From an uncultured Methanobacterium sp. (lineage in GTDB: Archaea; Methanobacteriota; Methanobacteria; Methanobacteriales; Methanobacteriaceae), in NCBI RefSeq assembly GCF_963665055.1, contig NZ_OY762015.1, positions 868,001-932,000 on the forward strand: a stretch of 64,000 bases of DNA. Reading direction: 5' to 3'. A model generated the notes under the pieces. It was not told the origin of the DNA. It saw nothing but the letters and a program-made list of their open reading frames with translations, and did not search any database. The position numbers and the translations under genes were made by a program. Numbering within the stretch: position 1 is the first letter of the stretch; each line of letters opens with the position of its first letter. This document shows positions 1 through 9,870 of this stretch, piece after piece.

Positions 1-521
<521 letters not shown>

Positions 522-583
522 ATGATACCATTTCTGGTTTTGAAAAAAAATGGCAGATCCTGCTAGCACTATCTCTGGGAACT

Positions 584-2026
584 ATGATGGTTCCCATCAA
601 CGCCAGCATCATCAATGTATCCCTCCCCACCATATCAGTATACTTTGGAGTGGGACTATCCACTGTCCAGTGGGTTTTAACCAGTTACCTAATCACCCTC
701 CTGGGATTTGTACTATTCTTTTCCAGACTGGGAGACTTCTGGGGTCAAGAACGAGTGTACCTGGCAGGCCTGATTGGATTCATCAGCACCTCACTACTGT
801 GCAGCCTATCACCCTCGGTTGAATCACTAATCATTTTCCGTGGATTACAGGGACTGGCAGCAGCCATGATGATCAGCGTGTCCATGGCCCTGGTTAGAAA
901 ATCATTCCCCTCCCATATGCTGGGAAGAGCTCTGGGGATATACGCAGTAGCTATAGCAGCAGGTCTGGCCCTGGGCCCTGCAATTGGAGGAATACTATCC
1001 GGATTCCTGGGATGGAGATCTATATTCCTGGTGAACCTACCAGTGGGAATCCTGGACTTCATCTTCTGCTATACCATCTTAAAACGCAGCCAGAAAACCA
1101 CCGTTAAATGGGATATACCCGGAACAGTGTTGCAGTTTGTGTGCCTGTTTTTAACAGTTTACACACTGAACATGGTAGAAGTTGCAAGTTACAGTACCGC
1201 CACCATCACTGGAGCCATGGCACTGGTCAGCTTAGCGTTATTCATCTACCAGGAACTTCGAAGTGAAAACCCTGTTTTAGACCTCAAACTCTTCAAGAAG
1301 AAGACCTTCAGTGCATTTAATATAAGTCTGCACTTTAACTACCTGTGCATGTACATGATGTTCTTTGCAGTGCCATTTTACTTACAGAAAGTCCTCCACC
1401 TGGATCAGTTCACCACCGGTCTGGTGTTAACAGCTTCACCTGTTGTAATGATGACTGTATCCCCCATAAGTGGAATGTTGGCTGATAGATTCGGTTCAAG
1501 GGTCCCAGCCTTTCTAGGTGGTGTGATCTCAGCAGTGGCCTTACTTTCCATGATCCAGCTAACTGTGAACTCCACTGCAGGAGATGTTTTTATTAGACTG
1601 GCCCTTCTTGGATTTGGAACAGCACTCTTCCAGTCACCAACCAACCGGGCTTTGATGTCCCAATTACCCTCTGAAAAGGCAGGTGTGGCCTCTGGTATTA
1701 TTGCCACCACCAGAAATCTGGGTATGGTCTTTGCAGTTTGCTATGCCGGGCTTTTAATTCACCTTGCAATTTCACCCGAGCTTATGCAGGCCAGTCAGCT
1801 TTACGGGGCTGCAGCAGCAGATCTCACCGGTGGACTGCACCTGGTAGTACTTTTTGGTGCTCTTTTGAGTGTGGGTATGGCCCTGATATCCATAGCCGGG
1901 CTTAAACATAAGAGAGAATCCCTGGTTAAATATGAAAAGGTTGCAGTGGCCAAAACCATCCGCGCAGAAAAGAAACTAGTGGGTACCATTAGCAGTATAG
2001 TGCTGGTTATGAACCGGAACCACTAA
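584..2026 (+). CDS. MFS drug exporter, DHA2 (EmrB/QacA) type
   Basis: Proton-driven multidrug exporter in the cytoplasmic membrane. The protein has about 480 residues with many hydrophobic segments, the size of the 14-helix DHA2 branch. The loop 2-3 motif A appears as SRLGDFWGQERVYL, and a second conserved loop is DRFGSRVPAF. The ATG at 584 lies inside the first membrane helix: upstream codons in the same frame still encode WQILLALSLGT but contain no ATG, GTG or TTG before a stop at 503-505. An ATG at 522 is in a different frame and would join this one if the A8 run at 543-550 had one more A, giving a natural start MIPFLVLKKKWQ. So either the start is annotated too late or the gene is frameshifted at the run. 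The coding sequence is richer in CTG and GGC codons than most of the window. Substrate unknown. Confidence 0.85.
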   Translation: MMVPINASIINVSLPTISVYFGVGLSTVQWVLTSYLITLLGFVLFFSRLGDFWGQERVYLAGLIGFISTSLLCSLSPSVESLIIFRGLQGLAAAMMISVSMALVRKSFPSHMLGRALGIYAVAIAAGLALGPAIGGILSGFLGWRSIFLVNLPVGILDFIFCYTILKRSQKTTVKWDIPGTVLQFVCLFLTVYTLNMVEVASYSTATITGAMALVSLALFIYQELRSENPVLDLKLFKKKTFSAFNISLHFNYLCMYMMFFAVPFYLQKVLHLDQFTTGLVLTASPVVMMTVSPISGMLADRFGSRVPAFLGGVISAVALLSMIQLTVNSTAGDVFIRLALLGFGTALFQSPTNRALMSQLPSEKAGVASGIIATTRNLGMVFAVCYAGLLIHLAISPELMQASQLYGAAAADLTGGLHLVVLFGALLSVGMALISIAGLKHKRESLVKYEKVAVAKTIRAEKKLVGTISSIVLVMNRNH

Positions 2027-2207
2027 TTGTGAAACCATGGAAATTACTGTAAGAGTACAATAAAACCGAGTATTGCATTTAAAATACGTTTACATCCCAC
2101 ATTATTCCCTAATTTTTATTTATTGATTATTTTATAAAAAAAAATAGTCAATTCAAGAAGATATTTATTGGATTATAATTTAGTGGGATAAATTTAAATT
2201 TTAGTGA

Positions 2208-2864
2208 ATGAATAAATTCGCTTTTTTAGTGTTCATAAGAAAATTTATTAATAAAAAAAAATTATTTACGGAGCTGATTTTTACGTTTAATATTACAGGA
2301 TATATTCCCATAATATCCACCATTTTAGGGGTGGTTATGGGACTTGCATCAAGTGAGATAAGTAACCTGCGCAGAGATAGAAGGTCTAAGAGAAGGAAAA
2401 TTAATTCCACTCGTACCTTAATTTCCCTTGAAAATGAAAGGAATATGGAATTATTAAAGGATTTCTGGTACAAATTAAACAAACTTGAAGAAGATGAAAT
2501 TGAGGATGGGGAATTAAAGATCACACTTGCACATCGTTTGATTAAAATGCCAATGCCATCGTGGAATGATTTGATGTGGAGAAAGCAGGCTTCCTTTTTA
2601 CCAATAACCTTCATAGATAAGGAAATTATTGCAATATCTTCATTTAACAATTGTTTAGAGCTTCTTAAATCTATTTATTCCAAATTAATAGATTTAGATG
2701 CTAAAGATAGGGAGTATAACAGTACTTATGCCTCCAGTGGAGTTAAACTATCAAAACTTCCCCGGTCTAAACGTTTCCAGGAAGAAGCACCAGGACTCTG
2801 GGATGAATTTGAGGAGATAACCCTGAACTTAATTGAAAAAGGCAACCCCCTCTCTGGGAATTAA
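2208..2864 (+). CDS. Hypothetical protein with one N-terminal membrane segment
   Basis: Not recognised. The 218-residue product starts with a basic stretch, then a hydrophobic segment at about residues 20-46, followed by a strongly basic patch (RRDRRSKRRK, about 55-65) and a mainly helical soluble part rich in Leu, Lys and Glu. This suggests an anchored protein with a cytoplasmic helical domain. It stands alone, about 180 bases after the exporter and convergent with the Hsp20 gene. No catalytic motif is visible. The ATG follows an A+T-rich stretch with no strong ribosome-binding site. Confidence 0.6.
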   Translation: MNKFAFLVFIRKFINKKKLFTELIFTFNITGYIPIISTILGVVMGLASSEISNLRRDRRSKRRKINSTRTLISLENERNMELLKDFWYKLNKLEEDEIEDGELKITLAHRLIKMPMPSWNDLMWRKQASFLPITFIDKEIIAISSFNNCLELLKSIYSKLIDLDAKDREYNSTYASSGVKLSKLPRSKRFQEEAPGLWDEFEEITLNLIEKGNPLSGN

Positions 2865-2986
2865 AAATGATATAAAGAACTATATTGATCGAACCATACT
2901 AAAAAAATGATCTTAATTGAATAAGAATTAGTTTTATTAAAAGAAAAAAGTAGTTCTATTTAAAAAAAGAAGGGTATGTAATTAAT

Positions 2987-3426
2987 CTAATCAATCTTGA
3001 CATTGAATGTTTCTTTCTTCTCCAGTTTGGGCATGGTTACCGTAAGAACGCCATCCTTAAATTGAGCGGTGACATCATCAATTTTTACCTTGGCTGGGGA
3101 ATGTAAGTCCTGGCAGCTGATCCGAATCTTCGCTCTTTCCTGTGGAAGGTTACTCCCTCTTCTTCACCTTCTTCTTCGGTTTCCTTAGAAAAATCTGCAG
3201 TGATTTCTAGGGTGTCCTCAGTGAGGTCGATTTTTATGTCTTCACGATTAAAGCCGGGTAGATCAGTTTTAACGGTGATATTATCTTCAGTTTCCATGAC
3301 ATCCATTGCTGGTTTAACCGGTGCACCAGTGTACTCTGCAATTGCATTGTCCAGATCCACCTGTTTTTCCTTAATGGTTTTAATCATGTCATTAAACATG
3401 GTATCCACACCTTTCTTCTCAGTCAT
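2987..3426 (-). pseudogene. Hsp20 small heat-shock protein, frameshifted
   Basis: ATP-independent holdase of the alpha-crystallin family. From the start at 3426 (preceded by GGGGGA) the frame encodes the N-terminal arm and most of the crystallin domain, including TDLPGFNREDIKIDL and a RKERRFGSAART segment, then stops early at 3085. The expected continuation, PAKVKIDDVTAQFKDGVLTV and MPKLEKKETFNVKID, is present in the next frame and ends with TAG at 2987-2989. One added base in the G4 run at 3096-3099 would restore a normal protein of about 146 residues. The remaining sequence shows no decay, so a sequencing or assembly indel is at least as likely as a true mutation. Stand-alone gene. Confidence 0.85.
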
Positions 3427-3632
3427 TCAAAATTCCCCCTTTTTATTTTAATTTTTTCGGATGCACTCCTATGGGAATGCACATCATCATAACTTTTCTT
3501 ACCACATATATTTTATGTCCTTGTTAATAATTATAATTACTCGTGGAAGTTTTTGACCGTGCTATTTAATAACTTAAAATGCCATTTAGTAACCGGATAT
3601 CTATTTGGAGGTAGTGTTGATACATGTATTTT

Positions 3633-4271
3633 TTAAAGGTAATGACCGATATAGGTTATTAAAAATAATATCAATGCAACTCCCACTGCAAATATTAAAG
3701 CGTAATAAATGGCGGTACCAATAACTGCAGTGTAACCGGCTAAAACAAGGTACCCATCATGTTCTAAATTACCTAAAGATAAGAACAGAATTCCATATGC
3801 AGGGAAAAAGTCACCTAATGGTGCTAATATGGGTGTTACCAGTAAAACACCGCCAAATGCCATCATAAAACCATTGAATGAACGAATTTTTCGTCCCCGG
3901 GTTAGAATGCAAATTCTGGGTTTTAGAATTTTCTCTAATGGTTTAAGAATACGTAGGATTTCTTTTAAAATAGTTTCCATATCTTTATGGGATATTGAGT
4001 AACCCATGATAGGTTTAGGTATCAGGATGTTCCTGTTGAAGATTATCCTTAGACTGATCAAAGATATGGTTGTTCCAAAGGGTATGCTTGAACCTGGAAT
4101 TGAAACCGGGAGTAAGAAAGGGGCAGTTAAGATCATACATGTCATAAATAACCCACTTTCTCCAAGTAGATCCAGGAAATCCTCCAGTGTAATACCTTCA
4201 GGAGGAATTTTGGATTTAACTTCAGATAATATCACTGAAAATTTTTCAATATCTTGAGTATTTTCAGACAA
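3633..4271 (-). CDS. ExoD family membrane protein
   Basis: Integral membrane protein of 212 residues matching the ExoD family, named for a rhizobial protein linked to exopolysaccharide synthesis; its biochemical role is unknown. The N-terminal segment (PPEGITLEDFLDLLGESG) and following hydrophobic stretch (MILTAPFLLPVSIPGSS) are typical, as is the later hydrophobic pair with GDFFPAYGILFLSLGNLEHDG. Four to five membrane helices are visible. The start is preceded by a GGGGAA site. It is divergent from the NERD-helicase gene with about 300 bases between them. Confidence 0.8.
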   Translation of the reverse strand: MSENTQDIEKFSVILSEVKSKIPPEGITLEDFLDLLGESGLFMTCMILTAPFLLPVSIPGSSIPFGTTISLISLRIIFNRNILIPKPIMGYSISHKDMETILKEILRILKPLEKILKPRICILTRGRKIRSFNGFMMAFGGVLLVTPILAPLGDFFPAYGILFLSLGNLEHDGYLVLAGYTAVIGTAIYYALIFAVGVALILFLITYIGHYL

Positions 4272-4479
4272 TTTTATATTCCCCTTTTTTAGTAGATTTC
4301 TGTTAATTTTTTTGTTTCGAGCTTTATTTAGCTTTTATGATAAGTTAAACTTAGAGTTTCCACAATCTCCACTTCCATGAAATATTTGAACATTTAACCA
4401 GATTATTTGTAGTTAATCAATTATTTGAAATTGAATTTAGGGATTGTTTGGGGTATAACTTAATAAGTATGATTAATAA

Positions 4480-4535
4480 TATTTTTTATCATACTATAAT
4501 TCTTCATATTTTTTATCATACAAATGATTCTTCAT
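4480..4535. repeat. Two-copy direct repeat upstream of the NERD-helicase gene
   Basis: The 15-base element TATTTTTTATCATAC occurs at 4480-4494 and 4507-4521, and ATTCTTCAT at 4499-4507 and 4527-4535. Together they form two imperfect copies with a 27-28 base period in the 300-base space between the divergent ExoD and helicase genes. Their position 40-90 bases before the helicase start suggests a promoter or operator role. This is inference from position only. Confidence 0.5.
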
Positions 4536-4571
4536 AAAACTGTGTTAATTACAGGTTAGAGGGTGTAAATA

Positions 4572-6296
4572 TTGGATAGACTAATTCCATCGTGGGATGA
4601 AATCAAAAAATCTTCAGAATACTTAAGTGAAGGGGAAAGTACATTTCTTCATTTTTTAGATGATAACTTACCAGATTACTGGAAAATTTACTGGCATCCT
4701 TTTTATAATGGTTCCTACCCCGATATTGTTCTTTTAAACCCTGAAGGTGGGCTCATGATCTACAAGGTCATAGATGAAGACCCGGATAATAGCACACCAG
4801 AGGCCAATAAAAAGCAGCTGGACTACTACCGCAACAAATTAATCCAGGAACTGGTGCCGGAAATCAGTGAACAATTGGATGAAGACCAGAGAAGATTTGT
4901 AATATTCAAAACCGGCTTGTACCTGCACAGTATGGAAAGTTACCCGGCACAGGTTCTCTATGAAGAGTACCCCTATCTTAGTGTGGTAGGATATGATGAT
5001 CTGGATGAAGATAGTCTTTATCTGATTGTCCCGGGTTATGACTTTCGAAAAGACAGGTTCATGAATCCAGAATGGGCTGAAAAACTGGAAAAATGGTTGA
5101 ATCCACCCTACCATCGTGATAGGAGAACTGGCATTGAATTTACCCCACAACAAAAACAGCTAACCATCCCTAAACCAGGACACCGCAGGCTCCGTGGTGC
5201 TGCTGGTAGTGGTAAAACTCTTGTATTAGCACACAGGGCAGCTAAACTGGCTGCGCAAAACAAAAAAGTATTGATAATAACCTATAACCGTAATTTATGG
5301 TATTTCATTAAAGAAATGATAAATGACAGTCCTTATAACTTCAACTGGTCCAACATCACCTTCAGACACTTCCATGGATTCTGCAGGGACCTGTTAAATG
5401 AATTATCTTTGACCACACCGTCCAGGTTCGATGATATTGTCCAGGTGCTGGAAGAGGAAATGAAAAAAATATTGGAAGACCCCATTATGACTGAAATTCT
5501 TGAAAAATTCAGATACGATGCTATATTAATTGATGAAGGGCAAGATTACAGCTGGGAGTGGTATGACTTCCTGTCGAAGTTTTTAAATCATCGGAATGAG
5601 CTTTTCCTGGTTTGTGATGAGAAGCAGAATATATACGGGCGTGAATTATCCTGGATAGATGGTAAGATGGAAAATGTCCAGTTCCGTGGCCGTTGGTCCG
5701 AACTTAACACCATCCACCGTTTGCCCAGGGAGATATCCCAGCTGGCCAATAAATTCAGCAAAGAGTATGGATTAACCTCATCAGTAGAATTTGATCCAGA
5801 ACAAACTGTACTATTTAATGAAAGTTCATCCTTTTTCAAATGGGAAAATATCAAGGTAAAAGACTGGCTAGTCAATGTTCATGAAGCTTATAAAACCTTC
5901 AATAATCAGATGATTGATTCAGAAAAGATGTTTAAACCATCTGAGATTGTGATACTCCTTCCCAAAAATCATATGGGAACCGAACTGGTGGAATTTTTCG
6001 AAAATTACGATATATCCTGTGACCATGTATTCCTCACCAGGAATGGATCCAGGTGGCGTAATAAAAAAATCTCCTCCATAACCGATGAACGATTGAAGAT
6101 AAGTACAATACACCAGTTTAAGGGATGGGAATCTCCAAATGTTATTCTCCTAATACCAGATCGTTGGAATGGTGGTCATAAAAACCTGGATTCTGTGGTA
6201 TACACTGCCATGACCCGAACACTTAAGAATTTAATTGTTTTAAACTGTAACGACCGATACCGGGGATTTGGGAATGACCTGAAGATTAGTCATTAA
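4572..6296 (+). CDS. NERD-like domain fused to superfamily 1 DNA helicase
   Basis: Predicted DNA repair or defence helicase of 574 residues. Residues about 15-140 resemble a NERD nuclease-related domain (GESTFLHFL, then PDIVLLNPEGGLMIYKV), though the usual catalytic lysine in the EVK-type strand is only partly kept (YKV). The helicase has Walker A GAAGSGKT (209-216), Walker B LIDEGQD (about 319-325), motif V STIHQFKGWE and motif VI VVYTAMTRT, as in UvrD/Rep enzymes. The start is TTG at 4572, which follows GAGGGTG at a good distance. It is a single-gene unit. The fusion suggests DNA processing coupled to unwinding; substrate unknown. Confidence 0.85.
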   Translation: MDRLIPSWDEIKKSSEYLSEGESTFLHFLDDNLPDYWKIYWHPFYNGSYPDIVLLNPEGGLMIYKVIDEDPDNSTPEANKKQLDYYRNKLIQELVPEISEQLDEDQRRFVIFKTGLYLHSMESYPAQVLYEEYPYLSVVGYDDLDEDSLYLIVPGYDFRKDRFMNPEWAEKLEKWLNPPYHRDRRTGIEFTPQQKQLTIPKPGHRRLRGAAGSGKTLVLAHRAAKLAAQNKKVLIITYNRNLWYFIKEMINDSPYNFNWSNITFRHFHGFCRDLLNELSLTTPSRFDDIVQVLEEEMKKILEDPIMTEILEKFRYDAILIDEGQDYSWEWYDFLSKFLNHRNELFLVCDEKQNIYGRELSWIDGKMENVQFRGRWSELNTIHRLPREISQLANKFSKEYGLTSSVEFDPEQTVLFNESSSFFKWENIKVKDWLVNVHEAYKTFNNQMIDSEKMFKPSEIVILLPKNHMGTELVEFFENYDISCDHVFLTRNGSRWRNKKISSITDERLKISTIHQFKGWESPNVILLIPDRWNGGHKNLDSVVYTAMTRTLKNLIVLNCNDRYRGFGNDLKISH

Positions 6297-6421
6297 ATAT
6301 TAGTTATTGAATAAATAAAAGTCATTTAATCAAGTATTCAATGTATAAATACCATTTAACACTTATTGAATACTTAGTGCTTGAATATATTGTTGCATTT
6401 AATAGTGGATGTATTGATGCA

Positions 6422-6555
6422 ATTAGTAGTTATTGGATGTATTGTTGCAATTAGTAGTTATTGGATGTATTGTTGCAATTAGTAGTTATTGGATGTATTG
6501 TTGCAATTAGTAGTTATTGGATGTATTGTTGCAATTAGTAGTTATTGGATGTATT
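6422..6555. repeat. 28-bp tandem repeat (minisatellite)
   Basis: Four perfect, directly adjacent copies of a 28-base unit (beginning ATTAGTAGTTATTGGATG and ending TTGTTGCA) at 6422-6449, 6450-6477, 6478-6505 and 6506-6533, plus a fifth partial copy to 6555. A diverged half-unit (TGTATTGATGCA) lies just before. There are no spacers, so this is not a CRISPR array. It lies between the convergent ends of the helicase and flavodoxin genes. The identity of the copies implies recent slippage or active homogenisation. Confidence 0.95.
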
Positions 6556-6610
6556 GATATTATTTAATTAAAATGTATTTATGCCTTGATTAGTAGATAA
6601 TTGAAATATT

Positions 6611-7090
6611 TCAATTTACTCGGTTTTTAATTGACTCAGCCATAGTGGATACTGTTAAATCAAAGTTATCATCGTCAACATCTTTTTCCACAGTCACTGC
6701 GGACGTAACAAATTCCATGCCCTTTTTCTCCAATCCTTTCCTAACCTTCTTTATTGTTTTATCTGCACCTCTACCTCCCATCTCCACCAGGATTGAGAAT
6801 GTCTTTCCACTGGTGTTGGTTAAAAGGGAAATGTATTTCATCACATAGGGAGTGGGATGATCCGCCCAGACTGGAGTGGCAACAATAAGATGATCCACAC
6901 TACTTAGGTCGGTCCGGCAGGGATTAATATCAGATTTTAAAGAAAAATATGCATTCATGGCCTTGGTGGCCATCCCAGATGGTTTAGCAGGTTTTATCCT
7001 TTCAGTTTCAGCATCTAACTTCTCTGCCAGTGCTTCGACCACCTTATGGGTATGTCCCTGCCAGGAGTAATATGCAATCATTATTTTCAT
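6611..7090 (-). CDS. Flavodoxin family protein
   Basis: Small FMN-binding electron carrier. The N-terminus MKIMIAYYSWQGHTHKV carries the phosphate-binding loop (Y-S-x-Q-G-H-T), and VDHLIVATPVWADHPTPY matches the second FMN loop. Length is about 159 residues. A GTG nine bases further upstream (7099) would add MIN, but the AGGG site fits the ATG at 7090 better. It is a single gene, convergent with the helicase through the minisatellite. Its redox partner is not evident from the neighbours. Confidence 0.85.
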   Translation of the reverse strand: MKIMIAYYSWQGHTHKVVEALAEKLDAETERIKPAKPSGMATKAMNAYFSLKSDINPCRTDLSSVDHLIVATPVWADHPTPYVMKYISLLTNTSGKTFSILVEMGGRGADKTIKKVRKGLEKKGMEFVTSAVTVEKDVDDDNFDLTVSTMAESIKNRVN

Positions 7091-7286
7091 ATTTATCACT
7101 ACCCTGGGTTATCTACTGAAAATTTTTTCTTTAAAGTAACTATACACTTTTGTTCAGTTATATTTTAAGGAATTTATTAACGTAGGAAAAACATTGTTTA
7201 TTTGTCCTTTATTTAAATCAAAGAAATATGAGGCGAATGATAGAAAATACACAGGAAAAAGTCTTAATCGCAGAAAAGGTGATAAA

Positions 7287-7600
7287 ATGGGTGAAGTTGG
7301 AATTGGAGATATAAAACATTTTTTGGATAAAATAAAATCAGAATTTCACCCTGATATTATCATACTCTTCGGAAGCAGGGCCAGGTGACTGCTTAAAAGA
7401 CAGTGATTATGATCTCATCATTGTTAGTCCAGAATTTGGGATGTGCATTTCCTGGAACGCATTTATAAACTTCTGGAATTTTGGGATTATGAATGGGATG
7501 TAGATCTCCTACCCTATACTCCTGAAGAATTTCAGAAGAAAAAAATCAGATAGGAATAGTTAATCAAGCAGTTAGGGAAGGATTAGTGGTTGAAGTTTAG
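7287..7600 (+). pseudogene. MNT-type nucleotidyltransferase, multiply frameshifted
   Basis: The start (ATG 7287, after AAAGGTG) gives an N-terminal part ending in DIIILFGSRAR, the nucleotidyltransferase GSxARG loop, then a stop at 7386-7388. The next frame continues with GDCLKDSDYDLIIVSPEFG, which holds the catalytic DxD-type residues. A further shift gives HFLERIYKLLEFWDYEWDVD and DLLPYTPEEFQKKK, and a third gives QIGIVNQAVREGLVVEV before TAG at 7598-7600. The family acts as antitoxin or AMP-transferase partner of HEPN toxins. Three shifts make true decay likelier than here-and-there errors. Its 3' end overlaps the next gene on the opposite strand. Confidence 0.8.
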
Positions 7601-8539
7601 TTTTTTAAAATTTTGAATCTGTTTAGCCTCATAACCCAGTTTCTTAAACTCAGAATAAAGAAATTCAACTTTACTAATTGTGATCTTAATCATATTCATT
7701 TTCACTGGATTACGCTTTATAAAATCAATTTTCAACCCTTTCATCCGGAGTACATCCTCATATTCAGGGGTATCTTCACTGATTATCTCCGATGTACCGG
7801 TTATCTGCATACCAGCAAGGTTGTTAAATCCAGTGTAGTCCTCATAAACTGCCACCGAAACCTGGTTGTTAAGGGGTAGATTGGCAAATTTCTCGCCACC
7901 TTCACTCAACAGGTAGATGAATCCGTTGAAGTAGTTGTACTCAATTGGGGTGGATCTGACCCGGTTCTGGTAACTGGTGGAGAGGGTGCAGGTATTGTGG
8001 CTGGTTAGGAACTTGTCAATGAACTCTTCCCTTTGGGGTGCAGGGGGTATTAAATTTTCCTTAATCTCTTTAAGTTCCAGGGCATAACTTGTGACTTCTT
8101 CCAGGTTGAAGTTATCCATATCCTTCAATGGGAAACCCACCTGCTGGCTGAAAATATCAAGTGCTTTGGAATCTTCTTCAGTCATTGCGCTGAGTTTCAG
8201 AGTACCGCCCAGGGCCTTTTTACTGACAGTGTTTTTGATGTTACCTGAAATTTCATCTAAATTATTCATCCCATCTTCTGGGCTTAAGGATACTGAAAAA
8301 AGGGCTAATGGCTTATCATTTAACCATTCCCTGTTATTTTCAATAAAATTGTATATTTCAGGGTCCAGTTTACCACTATAAACTGGACTTCCAATTACAA
8401 TGAAATCAAAATCCCTATATGAATCCTTAAACTGGTCTGTGGTACAGTAGTTAGCAGGACCAAGAACCGGTGCTAAATATTTGACTATCTTTTCAGTTGC
8501 ACCATACTTACTTTCATAGATTAAAAGAGTTCTCTGCAT
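7583..8539 (-). CDS. Flavodoxin-pyridoxamine oxidase-like fusion protein
   Basis: Two flavin-binding modules in one chain. Residues 1-150 form a flavodoxin of the HemG-like type (QRTLLIYESKYGATEKIV, then FDFIVIGSPVYSG). Residues about 175-318 form a split-barrel pyridoxamine 5'-phosphate oxidase-like domain (TLSTSYQNRVRSTPIEYNY, FIYLLSEGGEKFANL). The start at 8539 (MQRTLL) follows GGAGGGG by a normal spacing; an upstream GTG at 8563 and an ATG at 8545 overlap or abut that site and are less likely. The protein probably transfers electrons through FMN; the substrate is unknown. Single gene. Confidence 0.85.
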   Translation of the reverse strand: MQRTLLIYESKYGATEKIVKYLAPVLGPANYCTTDQFKDSYRDFDFIVIGSPVYSGKLDPEIYNFIENNREWLNDKPLALFSVSLSPEDGMNNLDEISGNIKNTVSKKALGGTLKLSAMTEEDSKALDIFSQQVGFPLKDMDNFNLEEVTSYALELKEIKENLIPPAPQREEFIDKFLTSHNTCTLSTSYQNRVRSTPIEYNYFNGFIYLLSEGGEKFANLPLNNQVSVAVYEDYTGFNNLAGMQITGTSEIISEDTPEYEDVLRMKGLKIDFIKRNPVKMNMIKITISKVEFLYSEFKKLGYEAKQIQNFKKLNFNH

Positions 8540-8765
8540 GGTCATCCCCTCCAAAAAAGCCACTTAACTTTTTTTTATATCATTCTTTTTGAAGTTTTAG
8601 GGCAATATATTTTTGTTTTTAAATATCCTATTTTAAAAAATTTGGGACAAAATTGGGTCTAAATGGGCATAAATACTTTAAATATTGTATTATACGTTAA
8701 ATAATGAAAGTTTCATTTATTCAATCCAATAATTTGGCAAAAAACGCAAGTAATCGTGATATAAA

Positions 8766-9560
8766 ATGAAAAAAACACTTCAAATTATTATTATAACTAT
8801 ACCACTCATCTTATTAATTACATTATTACCCATACTTTCAGCCAACAATGATACATCACCAACCAATGGATCACAAAACGATACAAATGCCTCTTCATCT
8901 ACAGAGAAAGTGGCATTTATTATCCCCCATCCAGATGATGAGACCATAGGTGCTGGTGGAACCATTGGAAAGCTCATGAGTACAGGAACCAGAATCCATT
9001 TTGAACTCATGGCATCCGGTGATGGTGAGGGTGCAACCCTATTAAATGTAACCAATTATTATAAAATTGATATTCCTGCAAATTCATCAGCAAGTTACAA
9101 TAAAAAATTGATCAGAGAAGATTCATTTAAAAGAGTAATGGCCATTTACGGTTGTGATGATTACAATATGCAGGGATACAGTGATGGTACAGTGACTGCT
9201 GCCGAGGTATTCACCACCATGGAAGATCTCTACCTAAACCAGGGATGCAATGTTTTCTACACTGTTACCGGGGATGGTAACAGTGACCACATGGCCTGTT
9301 ATCAGGGCATGTTAATGATGGAAATGAAATATCCCAACCTGAAGTACAGGGAGTTCCCAATCTATTACTACCACGCATCCAGACCAGCATCCCTGGCCTT
9401 AACCAACAACTACACCGATGAAAGTGTATCTCAATACACTTCCAAAAAATTGAGTGCATTCCAGGTGTACTACAACATCAACACCATTCGCCCAATCTTT
9501 TACCCCTACAGTGATGGATTATACAGTAACAGCCCAGAAAGAATGTATTACATAAATTAA
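8766..9560 (+). CDS. Membrane-anchored PIG-L (LmbE-like) deacetylase
   Basis: Zinc-dependent N-acetyl-sugar deacetylase. An uncleaved or lipoprotein-free signal anchor (residues 1-26) is followed by a Thr/Ser/Asn-rich linker and the family signature PHPDDETIGAGG, with the zinc ligands His, Asp and Asp. A later GDGNSDHMACYQGM segment supplies the third metal-binding His. About 264 residues, normal for the family. The active domain would face outside, so a cell-envelope glycan or glycolipid is a plausible substrate. It is transcribed alone from an A+T-rich promoter region. Confidence 0.85.
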   Translation: MKKTLQIIIITIPLILLITLLPILSANNDTSPTNGSQNDTNASSSTEKVAFIIPHPDDETIGAGGTIGKLMSTGTRIHFELMASGDGEGATLLNVTNYYKIDIPANSSASYNKKLIREDSFKRVMAIYGCDDYNMQGYSDGTVTAAEVFTTMEDLYLNQGCNVFYTVTGDGNSDHMACYQGMLMMEMKYPNLKYREFPIYYYHASRPASLALTNNYTDESVSQYTSKKLSAFQVYYNINTIRPIFYPYSDGLYSNSPERMYYIN

Positions 9561-9709
9561 GCACTTAAAAATTTGTTATTAAACAGAATATGATGATTAG
9601 AACTAAAGAAATATTTTTAAAAATTTTTTGAGGACTATATTGGGATTAACCTAAAGAAATTAAATTTAACAAAACTATAAAGGTTTAATAAAACTATAAA
9701 GGCGATTAA

Positions 9710-9799
9710 ATGTATAAACGAGAAAAAACATTTCTAATTGCATTTTTACTGCTTCTTACTGTAGTTTTAATTAATTCCACATTTAATATATTTATTTAA
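9710..9799 (+). CDS. Possible 29-residue hydrophobic peptide
   Basis: ATG at 9710, preceded by AAAGGCGAT, encodes MYKREKTFLIAFLLL and continues hydrophobic to TAA at 9797-9799. It has the layout of a basic N-terminus plus one membrane helix. It could be a small membrane peptide or the signal-peptide remnant of a lost secreted protein. The same GGCGATTAAA context precedes the signal peptide of the secreted protein near 63.5 kb. No homology is claimed. Confidence 0.3.
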   Translation: MYKREKTFLIAFLLLLTVVLINSTFNIFI

Positions 9800-9870
9800 G
9801 ATTTCAAACTGAGAAAGGACACTTTAAAAATTAATCAAATTATTTTTAGTGTATTTGTATGTGAGGTAAG

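Noticed and set aside
745..1989. Long frames on the minus strand inside the exporter gene
   Set aside because: Shadows of the real gene; no motifs, and the plus strand encodes a clear MFS protein.
6405..6560. CRISPR array from the 28-base repeats
   Set aside because: Units are directly adjacent with no spacers, and no cas genes are in the window.
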